From Triatoma infestans (lineage: Eukaryota > Arthropoda > Insecta > Hemiptera > Reduviidae), in the NCBI GenBank assembly GCA_011037195.1, contig JAAEAF010000671.1, forward strand, positions 93,842-157,841: a DNA stretch of 64,000 bases, written 5' to 3'. Of the stretch, positions 41,475 through 53,720 are shown one piece after another. A program made the position numbers and the translations under genes. The notes beneath the pieces are model-generated. The model ran no database searches. It saw nothing but the letters and a program-made list of their open reading frames with translations, and was not told where the DNA came from. Each line of letters begins with the position of its first letter. The stretch's first letter is position 1.

Positions 41475-41705
41475 AGGAGATGGGCTGGGTTGATAAGTCA
41501 AGAAAAATTTGAAAATTAATAGTAATAAATGTAAAGGTAATAATAATAAAGGTTGGGCGCCACGTAACTTGGGGAAGAGGGTCTAATGGAAACCCCAAAA
41601 GGATGTAAAAGTACCTAATAATCATAAAACAACATAAAAGGGTGCATAAAAGGGGTACCATTAATTTTCAAATTTTTCTTGACTTATCAACCCAGCCCAT
41701 CTCCT
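41475..41705. repeat. Fold-back element with perfect 46-bp inverted repeat
   Basis: Left arm 41475-41520 starts AGGAGATGGGCTGGGTTGAT. The right arm 41660-41705 is its exact reverse complement over 46 bp. The 139-bp loop contains, on the minus strand, TGGCGCCCAACC (41562-41551), which resembles an LTR-element primer binding site complementary to tRNA-Lys. No coding content and no clear target duplication. Confidence 0.8.
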
Positions 41706-43979
41706 ATTATGTTGTTTTTTGATGCGGTGTTTTTCCGGCACATTTCCTGGCCTCGCTTCGACTCCAACAATAGACTTTACTTAATCAATCCCTTTCCAGA
41801 TCACTGTCCGGGCTCCCAAGCTGACGGACAAGCAGTAAAGTGTTTTCCAGAGTGGAAAAAGATCCGGTAAGAACCCGTTCTGGGCTCTTGTTCACGCCAC
41901 AGCCGACTGTTACCACTGTGCCATGCATGTTCACTTTCACACGCGCCCTGCTCCACACTCTATTGTACATTTCTGTTTATTTATTTGTCTACTTATTCAC
42001 CTAACAATTTCTTGTTATATTTACTTCATTTCTTACTTTTACATTCACTTCCGTTACGTTTATTCTATTCTGCACTCTCATATTCTATTTCTCCGCGAAT
42101 CTTACATTTCCCTTACATTCATCTCTTCCGCTTTTCATTTTATTTCCCTGATATTATATTTATTATTTTTCATTTATTTTTTTTTTTCCATTAACCATAA
42201 TAATAAATAAATTAACCGCTGCCTACCGCAACACTTTTTAAGTATTCTTGTAAAGTCAGTAAGAATTCTTGAACTGTGGTTTTTTTTTTAGTCGAGTATG
42301 AGGAATATTTGTAAGTCATTTGTTTAGCAATAATCCAATATGTTCTTGATATACAGATGATTGCTCATTTAGACAGATGGAATAAATTCACGGTTATATA
42401 TATAATTAAAAAATAATATGGATCCCATGAATTCTAATATTCTGGTTTCTCTCTTGTTCCACACTAGATGACTGTTTCGAGATGTTATTTGGTTATATTC
42501 CTTCTTATATGAGGAATATAGAGGGGTTATAGAGGAAGAGATTAACACCAGAGGATACCAGTCAATGCGGGATATATGGATTTACATGCATGCGTTATTT
42601 AATCAGTTTTGTAATTACGTAAAGAAAAGAGGCAAGGATAGTTCTTCGTTAATATCAGCACGTATAGCGAATATCATAGGTTAAGTGGAAATGTCTATCG
42701 ATTGTCTAAGATTGGATATTTGATAAGTTCATGTGTAAATAGAAGGTTAATGAGGTTAACTCCTTGTAACGCTAAGCTTGAATCCAATTAATAAATGAAG
42801 GTTAATTTTTTAATTTACTTTACGCTTAGATAACGTTAGACAACAACAAATTCTACGCAAATACACAAGTAAATAAATAGAATGAGAGGAGAAGAACCCC
42901 GGGCACAATGAAAATTTCCGTCTGATTGTCACCGATTGATCACGAAGCTATTAGCATTTGAATTTTCGGTAAAGATTAACGTGAAACTTAGAATTCGGTC
43001 TAAGAGATTCCTTTGAGAATAGAGGATGTATGCAACTTCTTAATCTAACATTAAAAAAACTTCATTTATCTCCGCGATTTCATGATCTCTGTGGATGCTG
43101 TTATTGGGATCATGGAATCCTTTCCTACGTACATTCTCATGTTCTAATTTAACTTATGGACGCATAAAAAAATGTGTTCGATTAATACTGAAATTTTGTC
43201 ACGCCTCTATAACGTTCGAATGTAATATTGCGCAATAAAAAAAATTATACTTCGCAAAAATAAACGATCTAAATGGATAATTACTATGGAATAACCAATG
43301 CATGTAAATCCATTAATAGAGCAATTCATATTCTTATTCTTAACAATTTATTTTCGCTTAAATTTTTTTTTTTTGTAACTTATTTTACTTTAATAATTAA
43401 TAGTTATAAACCGTTAATAGTTTATAAAGAGATCCTAAAGATATAATAAAAGTAGTTTGCATTCGCCTGTTATAAAAGTATAGTTTATAGTATTTTATAT
43501 AATTTAATAATAAAGTGCTGTACAGCTATATGAGTTGTTAGTTGGATCGCTTAATATTGATTGAACTTGGAATATGCGACTAATCCTATAGGTGTGTCTG
43601 GCTGGTTGACAAGGGCTGTTCCAATCCATTCATAATACTGAGCGTCCAGAATTCAAACCTGTCTCTCTTCCCATTGACCTGTCGTCCTGTGTGTGATCCC
43701 TCTTTGCCGTCTATATACCGCCGCATATCACTAACAGCCCTTCCATTTCTGACGGCTATTTTACACTCACTCTCCATTCGCTTCTAATATACAAACTGAA
43801 TTCAAACCATTTTTTTAAGTTATTCAATAATTTATAACTTATATATATTAATAATTTTTATGTTATTAATACCGTAGAGATAGAAACATGCTAATAACAA
43901 AGTATCTGTTTTTAAAAAGAAACTATAAGAATCGTGTTTAGAGATTGAAACACAGCTTTTTTTTCAAGGTTCCTTCAAA
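41706..43979. other. Non-coding; pyrimidine-rich part then AT-rich
   Basis: 41930-42200 is C/T-rich low complexity that leaves two overlapping open frames without meaning. 43550-43800 is less AT-rich but its 63-codon minus frame shows no motif. Otherwise nothing recognised. Confidence 0.5.
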
Positions 43980-44045
43980 AAGAAAACTGGAACACTCGCA
44001 TGACTTTCTCTTACTCCAATTTATAGAATTTAATTAACAAATTTA
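43980..44045 (+). repeat. Family A head remnant
   Basis: ACTCGCATGACTTTCTCTTA followed by CTCCAATTTATAGAATT; only the head survives. Confidence 0.5.
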
Positions 44046-44099
44046 CTTCCCTAGATGGTAACCTGACACTGTAAGATTGCTCGAAAAGAAAAGTATTTA

Positions 44100-46770
44100 C
44101 ATTCTATCAGAAGGAAAACTTGTAACAGGAACCTTGAAAAGCATCTCGCGATGAATGGTAGAGTGTCCATATCGCTTACCCTGCCAAAAACCTGCCTGTA
44201 TAATTCTATAACAGGCTTTCATTGCCACAGTTTTCACCTCTATAAAGAGCGGTGGAATTCCCAATAAAGTCTACATTGCAGCTGTAGGCGTGGTCCACAT
44301 CGCACCGGTCACCGCCAGACAAGCCAAGCGTTGAATATCCCCCAACAGCAGTCTAGCGGACTATATCCCAATGCGACGCCACCATACCACAACCGCATAT
44401 AACAATCTAGGTTTAATAACCATACCATAAATCCAAAACATCATCTTGGGAGTAATCCCCCAATTTTTATCTACGATTCTTCGACATTGCCAAAAGGAAC
44501 TAATTGCCTTTTGATGCTGTGCCTTAAAAAGTCCCAACAAATTTAATTTACTCTCAAGAACCACCCCCAAGAAACTTCACCGATTTGCAAATCTGAACAG
44601 AAGTTCCTAATAACCTAGGAGGTTTTAATCCTAAGATCTTCCTCCTATTAGTAAATAAAATCATTTATTAGTAAATAAATTCTTACTGGGATTAATTGAA
44701 AGACCCTTATCCTGAGTCCAATCATATACCATGTTGAGGGCACTTTACATTAAGTCTGAGATAGTAGTCAGACATCGCCCCATCAATAAAATAACACCAT
44801 CATCGGAGTTACATGGAATCCCGATGAATTCATCGTGGTTAACAGTTCATCCATGAAGCACACCATGGCTTTGATGAGAGACAACCACCTTGAGGACACC
44901 CTCTCCCCGCTCCTACAACCACAGTGCGCATACCTATAGAGGCCTGTATAACTCTGCTCCTTAAATAAATACCTATCCAGTTAATTAAACTGGTTGTATA
45001 CTTTTTCGACCTAGGGGATCTTCAAGAACATCAAACGATACTCTGTCAAATGCCCCATCAACATCAAAGAAGCACCCTAGAGCATATTCCTTTGTCTCTA
45101 GAGCAGATTCTATCCTACCGACCAGACAATGCAAAGCAGTCTCTGTCGATTTTCCTACTGTATAAGCATGTTGGTTTGGATGGAGTGGACCCTTCAAAGG
45201 ACAATCAATCAGTAATATACCTATCCACCAACCTTTCCAAAGTTTTTAGAAGGAAAAACACAAGACTTATAGGTCTAAATGCCTAAGGGTCAGAGTAGTC
45301 ACTTCTTCCTGGTTTAGGAGTAAAGACCACCCTAACTTCCCTCCATAATATTGGCACATAGCCAAACATTAAACAACCTTTAAAAATCCTCATCAACACC
45401 TTCATCAGTACATCCCCATCATTTTGTAGCTGACAGGGATAAACTCCATCGGGTCAGGGGACTTAAATGGTGAGAAATTTTGCATTGCCAAAGCCACTCT
45501 GTCCATAGTAACTACCTCGTCCACGGTAGCCAGGTCATTAGGTTTTAGCTTCCTCCCACCAACCGCAGACGAAGTAGGCTGTTTAAGTTTATGTTATCCG
45601 GGAAATGGGTATTAAGATAGTAGTAATGTTGCTGTAATGTGCTTTACAGGAGCTGTAATGTTTCCATCTCTCCTCCTGTAAAGGAACCGTCAGGATATCT
45701 TAAAGTACCCAACTGACAGTCCTCATCCTAACCAAGAATCCTTACAAGCTCATCCTTACTCAAGGGGACGTCTCTTGAGTCGAATTTAGATCCCCGCAAA
45801 ACGATCTCCAAGAGTTTCCCTTAGCTTTCCTTAAAGCATATTTATATGCTTTTTTAAGACTATTGTAACTATCCCATGATTCCGAAGAATCGGTTGGGAC
45901 AGACAGCCTTCCTGTAAGAGCCCCTAATTTGTCTTCTTAGCTTTTCTAACGAAAATGACCACCAGGGTCATCTTCGACTACCTACTACCACTAACCAACT
46001 TGGAGGACAGGTCTCTTCGAATGAAGACGTAATGTTTTCATGTAGAATACCAGCCTCTCTTTCCAATTCAGTAATATCTCCAAGAACATTTGACTAGATA
46101 ATCATTCTATCTCCTAGAAGTCTAGAATAAGAATTCCAATCCGCCCTTCTGGGGTTCCTATAGGTAGCCATGGTGATTGGATCAATCCCCAGACTAAACC
46201 TAATAATCCTGTGATCCGAAACAGAAGCTTCTGAACATACCCTCCAATCTCTAATCAGTTTACTAATATTCCTAGAAGCAAGAGTAATATCAATAACTTG
46301 TCTTCTAATCCTGGTTACAAAAGTGGGTTCAGTACCCATCAAGAAGTCCATGACCGCACGACCCCTAGTATTGATGTCGCTGACAGCCCCAGACAACATG
46401 ATGTGCATTTGCATCACAACCTATAACTATAGGTGTGTAGCTGGACTCCGTAAACCGTACCAAATCCACTAATTCCTGCGAGGAGGAGAGGGATTATCAT
46501 AGGGGAAATAGGCCGAGGCCACCACCACATCAAGACATCGGCCACCAATCCCTAGAGCAACCCTCACCGACACCTACAGCAAAACGTCTGAGCAGAACGG
46601 CGCCGATATCTCTACCAACGCAAATACATGCTCTACGAGTATCCCCGCCATCCGCAATAAACAGCCTGACATTGACCGCACTCAAACCTCGAACCAATCC
46701 TTTATAGGGTTCTTGAATAATATAATGCAAGAAAATATGTGTTAATGGCCCTCCGGGATAAATTCTCGAC
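44100..46770 (-). pseudogene. R1-like non-LTR retrotransposon: endonuclease and RT, decayed
   Basis: Read on the minus strand from 46770 down. Endonuclease: QEPYKGLVRGL, RRACICVGRDI; then SDINTRGRAVMDFL, GTEPTFVTRIRRQVIDITLA and SVSDHRIIRFSL (46417-46094). RT: a PFKSPDPMEFIP segment (about 45450), HPNQHAYTVGKSTETAL and FFDVDGAFDRVSF (45197-44985), then the thumb with GITPKMMFWIYGMVIKPRLL (44570-44361) and a broken RLACLAVTGAM segment near 44300. RNase H and the 3' end are missing. The endonuclease wording is close to the element at 9.2-9.8 kb. Many frameshifts and stops. Confidence 0.8.
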
Positions 46771-46784
46771 AGACCCAATGATTT

Positions 46785-47370
46785 TGAATATCGTTGAATT
46801 ATACCGCTCCTAAAAAAGGGGAAAACGCCCAAAGATGCTAGCAGCTATAGAGCGATTTCATTGACTAGTGTCTGCTGTAAGCTTACGGAGAAAATTTTGG
46901 TGGAGAGGTTGAATCGCTTTATGGAAAACAACAACATAATATGTATTGAACAAGCAGCTTTCCGAAACCATCATGGTATCATGGATCACGTGGCTATATT
47001 CACCCAGGCCGTAAAAGATGGTTTCCATTAAAAAATGTCTACTCCGGCAGTGTACGTTGATTTTAAGGCAGCTTATGATAGGGTATGTAGAAAGCTCCTA
47101 CTCCATAAAATGTTGCAGATGAACATACGTGGACGACTTTTACTTTGGGTTAAATCCTTTTTGGCACAGCGCTATATTCGCGGGCGTTTCAGAAATGCCA
47201 CTTCATCTTTCAAGCAACAACGTCAAGGCTTGCCCCAAGGGGCAGTCCTTAGCTGCTCGCTGTTCAACATATTTATTAACGATCTTCCTGAAGCTGTAGC
47301 TATAACGCCGGGAGTAAATGGGTTACTTTTTACGGACGATGTAATTGTAATCCACGACTGCGGCTACTAG
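46785..47370 (+). pseudogene. Non-LTR reverse transcriptase fragment, clade unassigned
   Basis: One frame runs through PLLKKGKTPKDASSYRAISL, LVERLNRFMENNNIICIEQA, a stop at about 47029-47031, then VYVDFKAAYDRVCRKLLLHK (motif A Asp kept), RQGLPQGAVLSCSLFN and LLFTDDVIV, where FADD has become FTDD. The wording differs from the R1- and Jockey-type elements of the window. It begins within ~15 bp of the opposite-strand R1-like endonuclease, so one insertion probably truncated the other. There are no RNase H and no tail. Confidence 0.75.
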
Positions 47371-47540
47371 TGTAGTTCGGCAATGCAGCAGCGTGCGCGA
47401 GTATATTGGGCAGCACGACACCGTATGGCAACGCTGTCACGGGTGGGCGTTGGATAAAAAAAAAAAAAAATGATCTTTTAGGTTTCCACTTGAATGTCCG
47501 GGTTGACACTGCTGCGTTAGTGGTTTGGTAAAAACCGACG

Positions 47541-47571
47541 TTTCGCCCCTTGCAGCAATGAGCCTCTTCAG
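47541..47571 (-). ncRNA. Hammerhead-like motif in a retroelement remnant
   Basis: The reverse complement reads CTGAAGA, one unpaired G, stem GCTC/GGGC, then GAAACGTCGG. The same layout occurs at 22932 and in the fold-back at 56.6 kb. Flanking helix I pairing is not convincing here. Confidence 0.3.
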
Positions 47572-47661
47572 GGTCGTTACACCTTGAAAATCAATTAGAA
47601 ATTGGGAAAACTCCAAGGCTCTTGGTTTCCCAAAACAAAACTTGGCTTAGTTTTCTTTATT

Positions 47662-47735
47662 TTATTTTTTTAATTTAAGGCGCGTCAATCTTTATGGTCA
47701 TCGGCACCCGGAGCCTTCTCACTGTACTGGCGGCC
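47662..47735 (-). mobile_element. tRNA-derived SINE, 3' fragment
   Basis: Shares GGCGC(G)TC...TATGGTCATC and GGCACCCGGAGCCTTCTCA with SINE copy 1 at 22282. Only the 3' ~70 bp are present; a CA microsatellite replaces the rest. Confidence 0.7.
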
Positions 47736-47748
47736 TCACACACACACA

Positions 47749-47792
<44 letters not shown>

Positions 47793-47816
47793 TACATACA
47801 TATACACACACACTCA
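47736..47816. repeat. (CA)n / (TACA)n microsatellite
   Basis: About 80 bp of CA with short TACA and CCCA interruptions. Direct read. Confidence 0.9.
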
Positions 47817-48239
47817 AATGCAATGTAAATATTTACTTAAACAACAAGATTTTCCTCTTCATGAATCTTGTATAAATAATTCAAACAATAATGATTAAGG
47901 GAATCTTTGTTAAAAATAAATACAAAAATAATAAAACTTTTTGTTTTTCGACTCTGTGGTTGTTCGCTGTGTGATGGATGCAAGAAACTTGGAAATAATA
48001 TTAATTTATAAATAAATCAAAATTAAGAAAAAGATTGACATTCATTCCCTTGCAAAAGGACAAGCCCAGGTATAAGAAAACAGTTACTGGTACGGTCAAG
48101 AACAATTATGGCATTGTACTACCCCTTCTCCTCAAAGGGGAGGAATTGAAGAAACAAAGAGAAGAGATATTTTAAGGACAGACTTGTGCTACAAATCAAG
48201 GTGGAAGCATCAGAGCTATACCAGTATTGAGTTATAAGA

Positions 48240-48436
48240 AATTATTATAAGTTTTATTTGTGATTTTCAAAGTACTTAATTTCTCTTAAGGAGTAATATA
48301 TTTAATTTAATCTACCAGTGTGTTCTTAATTATTCTTATACTTGTATCTTTTCCTCAAACATACTTACAAGCCTTTATACAAGACCGCTCGTGCTACACA
48401 ACCAACTACACATCATCACACCATTATATTACAGCT
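48240..48436 (+). repeat. LTR-like repeat, 3' part, copy 3
   Basis: Shares AAAGTACTTAATTTCTCTTA, TAATATATTTAATTTAATC, CCGCTCGTGCTACACAACC and a CATTATATTACA end with the other LTR-like copies. The upstream part (48116-48240) does not match copies 1 and 2. Confidence 0.45.
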
Positions 48437-48589
48437 GCAGTATTGGTATATAACCTCATTACAAACACATATGCTAGTGACCTTTATGGTTGTCGTTAAG
48501 TGCAGAAACCTCTAAACTAATAAAAACATCAGCTTAAAATTTAAATTTGTTATAAGTTATTATTTTCTCTAACTGATGTTGAAAAGAAA

Positions 48590-48690
48590 GTATTTTGTAA
48601 TCGTATTAAATTTTCGATATTGAGTTTTCACCGGAAATACAAGTTTTGAGCTCCTCTGAGCTCAAAAAAGTGTATAAAAAAAAAAAAGGT
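48590..48690 (-). repeat. Family A tail fragment
   Basis: GAAAGTATTTTGTAATCGTA, TTTTCGATATTGAGTTTTCA and CCGGAAATACAAGTTTTGAG match the tail region; truncated at an A run. Confidence 0.6.
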
Positions 48691-49051
48691 CTTTGTTGAA
48701 TATATATATATATATTTTATTGAGTTCTGACGTATCTGATTGTTGGCTTATCAACCAGGAAGTTTCCTGTGTAAAAAATACATAAAAAATGTTAGTGCTT
48801 TTTTTATTAATTTTATTTTTTATATTTTTTTTTTAATTATATACATAGATTTAATATATATATAGTATATATTATATTATATTATCAATAACATATTTAT
48901 TAAATATTTATATATAATATACCTATTTATTTATATATTTATTATATATATTCATGTATTTATTTTTATTTATATTAATTTATTATTATTAGTTGCAACC
49001 AATTTGTTATTTTATTTTGTATTGATAGTTTTTATTTTGGTGTATATATAG
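48691..49051. other. Very AT-rich low-complexity region
   Basis: Nearly all A and T with TA-rich runs (48700-48720, 48850-48960). No gene. Confidence 0.6.
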
Positions 49052-49660
49052 GGTGTCCCAGGTATATGGATAACGACTTTTTCTCGGAAACTAAGATAGC
49101 TAGAAAAAAACTAAAAAATACGTGTCCCCGTAGTTTTTTGTTAGAAATCCAAATTTAATTTGCAAATTTGTTTTAGTGCTTCGAGAAGCGAGATACAGGC
49201 ACCAACTTCATTTTTTCAAATGGGGAGGTGCGGTTTTTATTTAAGAAATAGATTCCTCTATTTTTTGTAAGAAAAATTTACTTGAACGATTTTTTTTCTG
49301 TGAGTGATATTTTACAAGTTATGAATGAAAACATGATTCTTATAAGAAATTTCAAAATGATATTTAACGGTTTTTTGATTGAATAAGAAGAAAAGCACAA
49401 TTTTATTATAAATTTTACTCCTGATTAATTGCAGAACTTGCTCGAACTGGCCCCCACCATTAGAGATGCATACACATGCTTTTTCCTGCCACAACATTGT
49501 ACCTTACGGCCAAAGAAATGCATCTCAAATGGTGGAGGCCATTAACGCTTCGAAGCGTTCAAAGGCTTTTTACAGTTCAGATTTCGACATTTTCTAATGA
49601 ACATATAGGATCTTCGACAATACGCTCCTTGCAAATAAGAGATATGTTAAAACTTTGAAC
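49052..49660 (-). mobile_element. 3' end of an IS630/Tc1-like DNA transposon
   Basis: The plus-strand left boundary is TATAGGGTGTCCCAGGTATA, the same GGGTGTCCCA terminus as at 36115. On the minus strand a decayed frame ends KACVCISNGGGQFEQVLQLI, resembling the R-x3-CI-x3-GG-xFE-xL C-terminus of one group of Tc1/mariner-type transposases. Upstream frames (to about 49660) are broken. The catalytic core and the other end are missing. Confidence 0.45.
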
Positions 49661-50499
49661 AACTGACTGAGCACCACAAAATGAAGCAGTATATCTTGGA
49701 AAAAGTGTCCGGTATCTTATCCGTGATACGGACCTTGATCATTTTTTTTTTTTTTTTTAATTTGTTAATCAAGACTATGAACTCCGTTGAAAAATCTGAA
49801 AAAGAAGGGTGATAGAGTATCAAATATATTTCCGATATAATTACGATTTTTATTCTACCGTGTCCATGTAAAAACTGAAACAATTTTTGAGTAAAAATGG
49901 TGAAGAGTATCAATTATTATTAATTTTAGAATAAATAAATGTATTTATTTTAGTAATGAAATAGTAAATTTTTAACTTTTCAATTTTCAATCTTTATTAT
50001 TGGGTTTAGAATTAATATAATTTTATTGAATGATGAAATAAGAATTATCAGAAAAAAGATTTTATTCCCAAGAGAGCTGAAAGCTGTCTGGAGTAGAGGG
50101 CAATTCAATCAGCTTAGAACCAATCCGGAATTGGTTAGATATCTTACTTCCACTAAAACTGGTTACAACTTGAAAATATATATAGTTCAAAATTCTTTTA
50201 AACACGGCGCACTTTTTTTTTCATATTGATTTTATAGCATAAAAGAAATTCATGTATTAAACCCAATAATCGATTTGATTTAAATATACTAAGTGACCTT
50301 TAAAGTTATATTTTACAAGAAAACTTATTAAAAATCTTATTTCAAGAATTTTATCATAGTAAGTTAAATCAAGAAAATTTAAATTTATGCGTCAACTAAA
50401 TATATATGTTTATTGATTTGACAGGAGATGATTTTTACAGCATATTTTCGAATATACAACATTGAGGAACATTCTCCTAACCCAAATCATATCCATGCA
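49661..50499. other. AT-rich non-coding region
   Basis: A poly-T lies at 49742-49758. Frames 49647-49913 (minus) and 50026-50229 (plus) show no motif. Confidence 0.5.
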
Positions 50500-51150
50500 T
50501 CCTGAATCCTCCAAAAACGCACATAAATTTGTTGCACAACTGGTTTTAAAACATGGAAAATCAAAGTCAAACCCTCCAAGTACAAAAGTATAAACTTTAG
50601 TCTCAGAATTTCGCACCATCCTTTCGCGTTTCCTTCTCAATGGGATCATAATCCCAACGGGAGACCGAGTTAGTTATCTTGGTTTATACTTAGACAAACG
50701 ACTAACTTGGAACGCTCACATAAGACGGAAGTGATAGGAATTGTCGCACACTAGAAGAGTCAAACTTCGTTCTAAAGTGTTTGATTGATATTCTAAACAA
50801 ACAATTGAAAACAAAAGACATACATAACACGGTTATAAAGCCGCTATGGACTTACTAGTGCGAGATCTGGGGTTCAACCAAGTATTCCAATTCCTTACCG
50901 TATCCAATCCTATCGGAAAATCACCAGTGCTCCCTAGTACATCTTCTCCAATCTAACTCTCCACACTGATCTTAAAATTCCTTTTGTCCACCCGTTATAA
51001 AAAATTGTATGATTCCCCCATATTAACTCTCTCATTCAAAGACTATCCTCTTTCACCATCCATGATAATTCTCCCAGAAGATTAAAACGCCGCTGGCCAT
51101 GAGGCGTGTCAATCTCTCCTATATCCAATATCTTAAATCGAATAAATTCG
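50500..51150 (+). pseudogene. Jockey-like RT C-terminal fragment
   Basis: Broken plus-strand frames read GIIIPTGDRVSYLGLYLDKR, LTWNAHI, then VIKPLWTY and WGSTKYSNS, then LYDSPILTLSFKDYPLSP and a K-R-R-W-P segment near 51090. This is the thumb and C-terminal linker of a Jockey-clade ORF2. Stops and shifts occur about every 50 codons. No poly(A) or target duplication was seen. Confidence 0.65.
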
Positions 51151-51369
51151 CATTTGTGGTAAATGTCAGGAATAAAATAAACAAAAAAACCTTGAGGAAA
51201 AATAGGATCTGTGATATTGAAAAATTGAGTCCATTTTGAGTTTGAAAAACAATTTTAAAATTGAACTAATCTGATTGGAAAAAAATCATCTTTAAAACGA
51301 AATGATTGATTGAATTTTTCTTGTATTCAAAAGATATCTAAAGAAAACTGACCATTAAAACTTTATATA

Positions 51370-51535
51370 TGTTGGGCGCAAAGCCCGAAAATGGCCATTG
51401 GTCAAATTTTTTGCTCACACCTACGAATGGCCGTTTTAAAACGACCAAAGCCCGAATTTGAGTTCAATTTCGAACTTTGGCCATCAATAAACTGCCAAAC
51501 CTAGGATTGTGCAATTAGTAAACGACCAAAGTTCA
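51370..51535 (+). repeat. Ginger-like element, left terminal inverted repeat
   Basis: 166 bp pairing with 53721-53887. Contains GGCCGTTTTAAAACGACC, TTCAATTTCGAACTTTGGCC and GTAAACGACCAAAGTTCA. Confidence 0.9.
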
Positions 51536-51959
51536 ATGGTATATTATATGATACTTGTGTAAAAGCGTCCTACTACGAAAATTAAAGAACCACAGGTGAA
51601 TAAACAAATTTTCCTTGTTTTAGTCGCATTAAGCGGTCCTTATGGCCTACTACTTTGTATAAATTTGTTTCTCCAATTGGGAGAAATCACTTACATGGAA
51701 TAGTTGGCCACATGTTTTAAGGGGCATCTCTAAGCAACCCTTCTTATGTTGCTAACATACCCCCTTTATGGCGACTATTTCTGCCTAGTGTTTAGTCTAA
51801 ATGATTTCTACCAATAGCAACAACATTAACAAACTACACTAGTAAATTGGAATAAATTATGCTTTAAAACTGTAGAATAATTACATCTGAGAAACTTACC
51901 AACAATGCTCTCAAAAACGGCATGAAATGGAAAAACCGGATGTTCATAGTATAAATTAT

Positions 51960-53470
51960 TTATTTCTGCAAGTTAACTATGAATGACACTTCGAGTTGCA
52001 TTTCATCTCTCTTCTCAAACAATTGCATCTCCTGTTTCCGCCAGTAATTTTTAAAGCCACGTCTCACAAAACCTTGGTTTGATTGAGAATCTTCAGCTGC
52101 GGCAGTACCTAATGTCAGATGTTTTAGTCGAAGATCCTTAATTTCCATGAATTGGTGGTCAGCTATTTGCAATTCGTTTCTCGCGTACAATTTATCAAGG
52201 ATACCTGATGATGTCCGTAGCTGATAGAGATCGCTTTCTACTTTCCGTTCCATAACAACAGCCATTACGTTTCTTGGTGCAGCACGCCCCTCTGTCTACC
52301 TCTGGGATTCTTATCAAAACGTTTTGTCCAACGCTCACGGATGGGAACTTTTGTTGGACTTCCGCAACATTTCATCGTCTTGCTTCTTCTGGGATGTGAA
52401 TGATGCTTCACGTGCTTGTATGATTTTCTTTTTGCGAGTACAAATTTCACATAAACGTTCAGGTCTACAGGTACACTATAAGAAAAGAACTGCATATTAA
52501 TGTCAATTTTTGTTGAACTATGAATTGAAAAACCTACCTCAATTGTAGAGTTCTTAATGATAATAAAAAATAGATGTAGAATCACTTACTTCTTTTTGTT
52601 TGCCTAAAGCTTCTGAGCTTTCTCGCGAAGTAGAATGATTTTGTTCTTCTATGTCCATGTCGCTAGAGGCGCGCGCATTGGGATTTTCATTCAATAAATT
52701 TTTCAATTCTTACTCTGTTAAAACCCCTGTGGAAAGACTTATTTTTCTTCAATTGAACGAAGCCGTCAGCCCAATTGGTACTCTTATTATCAGCCATCCA
52801 AGAAACTAAAATGTCCCGAACATCTTGATTCGTCCTCTCTACACTTCCCTGGCTTTGAGAATGTCTTGGTTTCCCGTGAACTATTTTAGCTTCGAACATA
52901 TTAGCAAATTCTTTTGTGACAGCTGCTGTGAATTCTCGCCCATTATCATTTTGAAGGATAGAAGGAGGACCTATTATAATAGGTATAATTATACAGAAAA
53001 TATCTAACAAATTATAAGCAACCACCTCAGCTCTTTTGGATTTCAAAGGTTTCAAAAAAGCAAATTTTGTCAAGTGTAATATAAAATAAACTTGTAATCT
53101 CTGTCTGGTTCTGCCTGCATATCGACAAGATCCACTTGCCCTCTTGAATTCATGTGGTTGCTCAATATTGGTCTTACCACTAAACCCTTTCCTTTATGCT
53201 TTTTTTTCAGCTGACATTGTCCATATAATCGTAAATATCACGGGTCTATCGCAATATTTTTTTTTTAAGTTCTTTGTCCATGCACCGTGTCTTTTTATGT
53301 CCGGTGTCTATATGCGCTTTGTGAATAATTCCAGATAACTCACCAGTGTGGCAAAAATATTTAATTTCCTCATCATTTGTGGATCGTTTTTTTATAAGTT
53401 CTTCTAGATCTTTAGAATGTCATACCTCTTCAGGCGTTGATAATCCAGCGATGTAAATGGTTCTCCCTGT
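51960..53470 (-). pseudogene. Ginger-like integrase/transposase, frameshifted
   Basis: From the N-terminus: a zinc-binding part with HKAHIDTGHKKTR and GQCQLKKKHKGK; the catalytic core with SRGQVDLVDMQAEPDRDY (first Asp), FAFLKPLKSKRAEVVAYNLL, ILQNDNGREF (second Asp) and SQSQGSVERTNQDVRD (Glu), so the DDE set is complete. 52585-52265 and 52265-51960 encode the C-terminal part: a Cys/Lys-rich segment, then YQLRTSSGILDKLYARNELQ, which resembles the region after the core in Ginger1 and related host proteins. At least three frame breaks separate the pieces, so it is inactive as read. Confidence 0.82.
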
Positions 53471-53720
53471 CTCTTTTTACATAGCCAAGCTTTTATTTCG
53501 AATAGTAATTCATTGTACTTATCAGCAAGAATATATTATTCGATTAACTTTTCTGCATGTAAGCATTTAACTCCAATTGAAACTCGGCTTCATTAACAAC
53601 AGACATCATAAAAGAGAGGATACTGTACACTGACCTAGCACAAAGTTCAGACTGAGTAGACTAATTCTCACTAAGCATGCGTTAAATTGCAAAAGCAGCT
53701 TGTCCAAAAACTAGCTGAAA

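Noticed and set aside
41930..42210. 95-codon hydrophobic frame as a possible membrane protein
   Set aside because: Pyrimidine-rich low-complexity DNA opens two overlapping frames equally well; there is no start context or conserved motif.
49742..49760. Intrinsic (bacterial-type) terminator from a T run
   Set aside because: No preceding GC hairpin, and the sequence is eukaryotic; it is a simple homopolymer.
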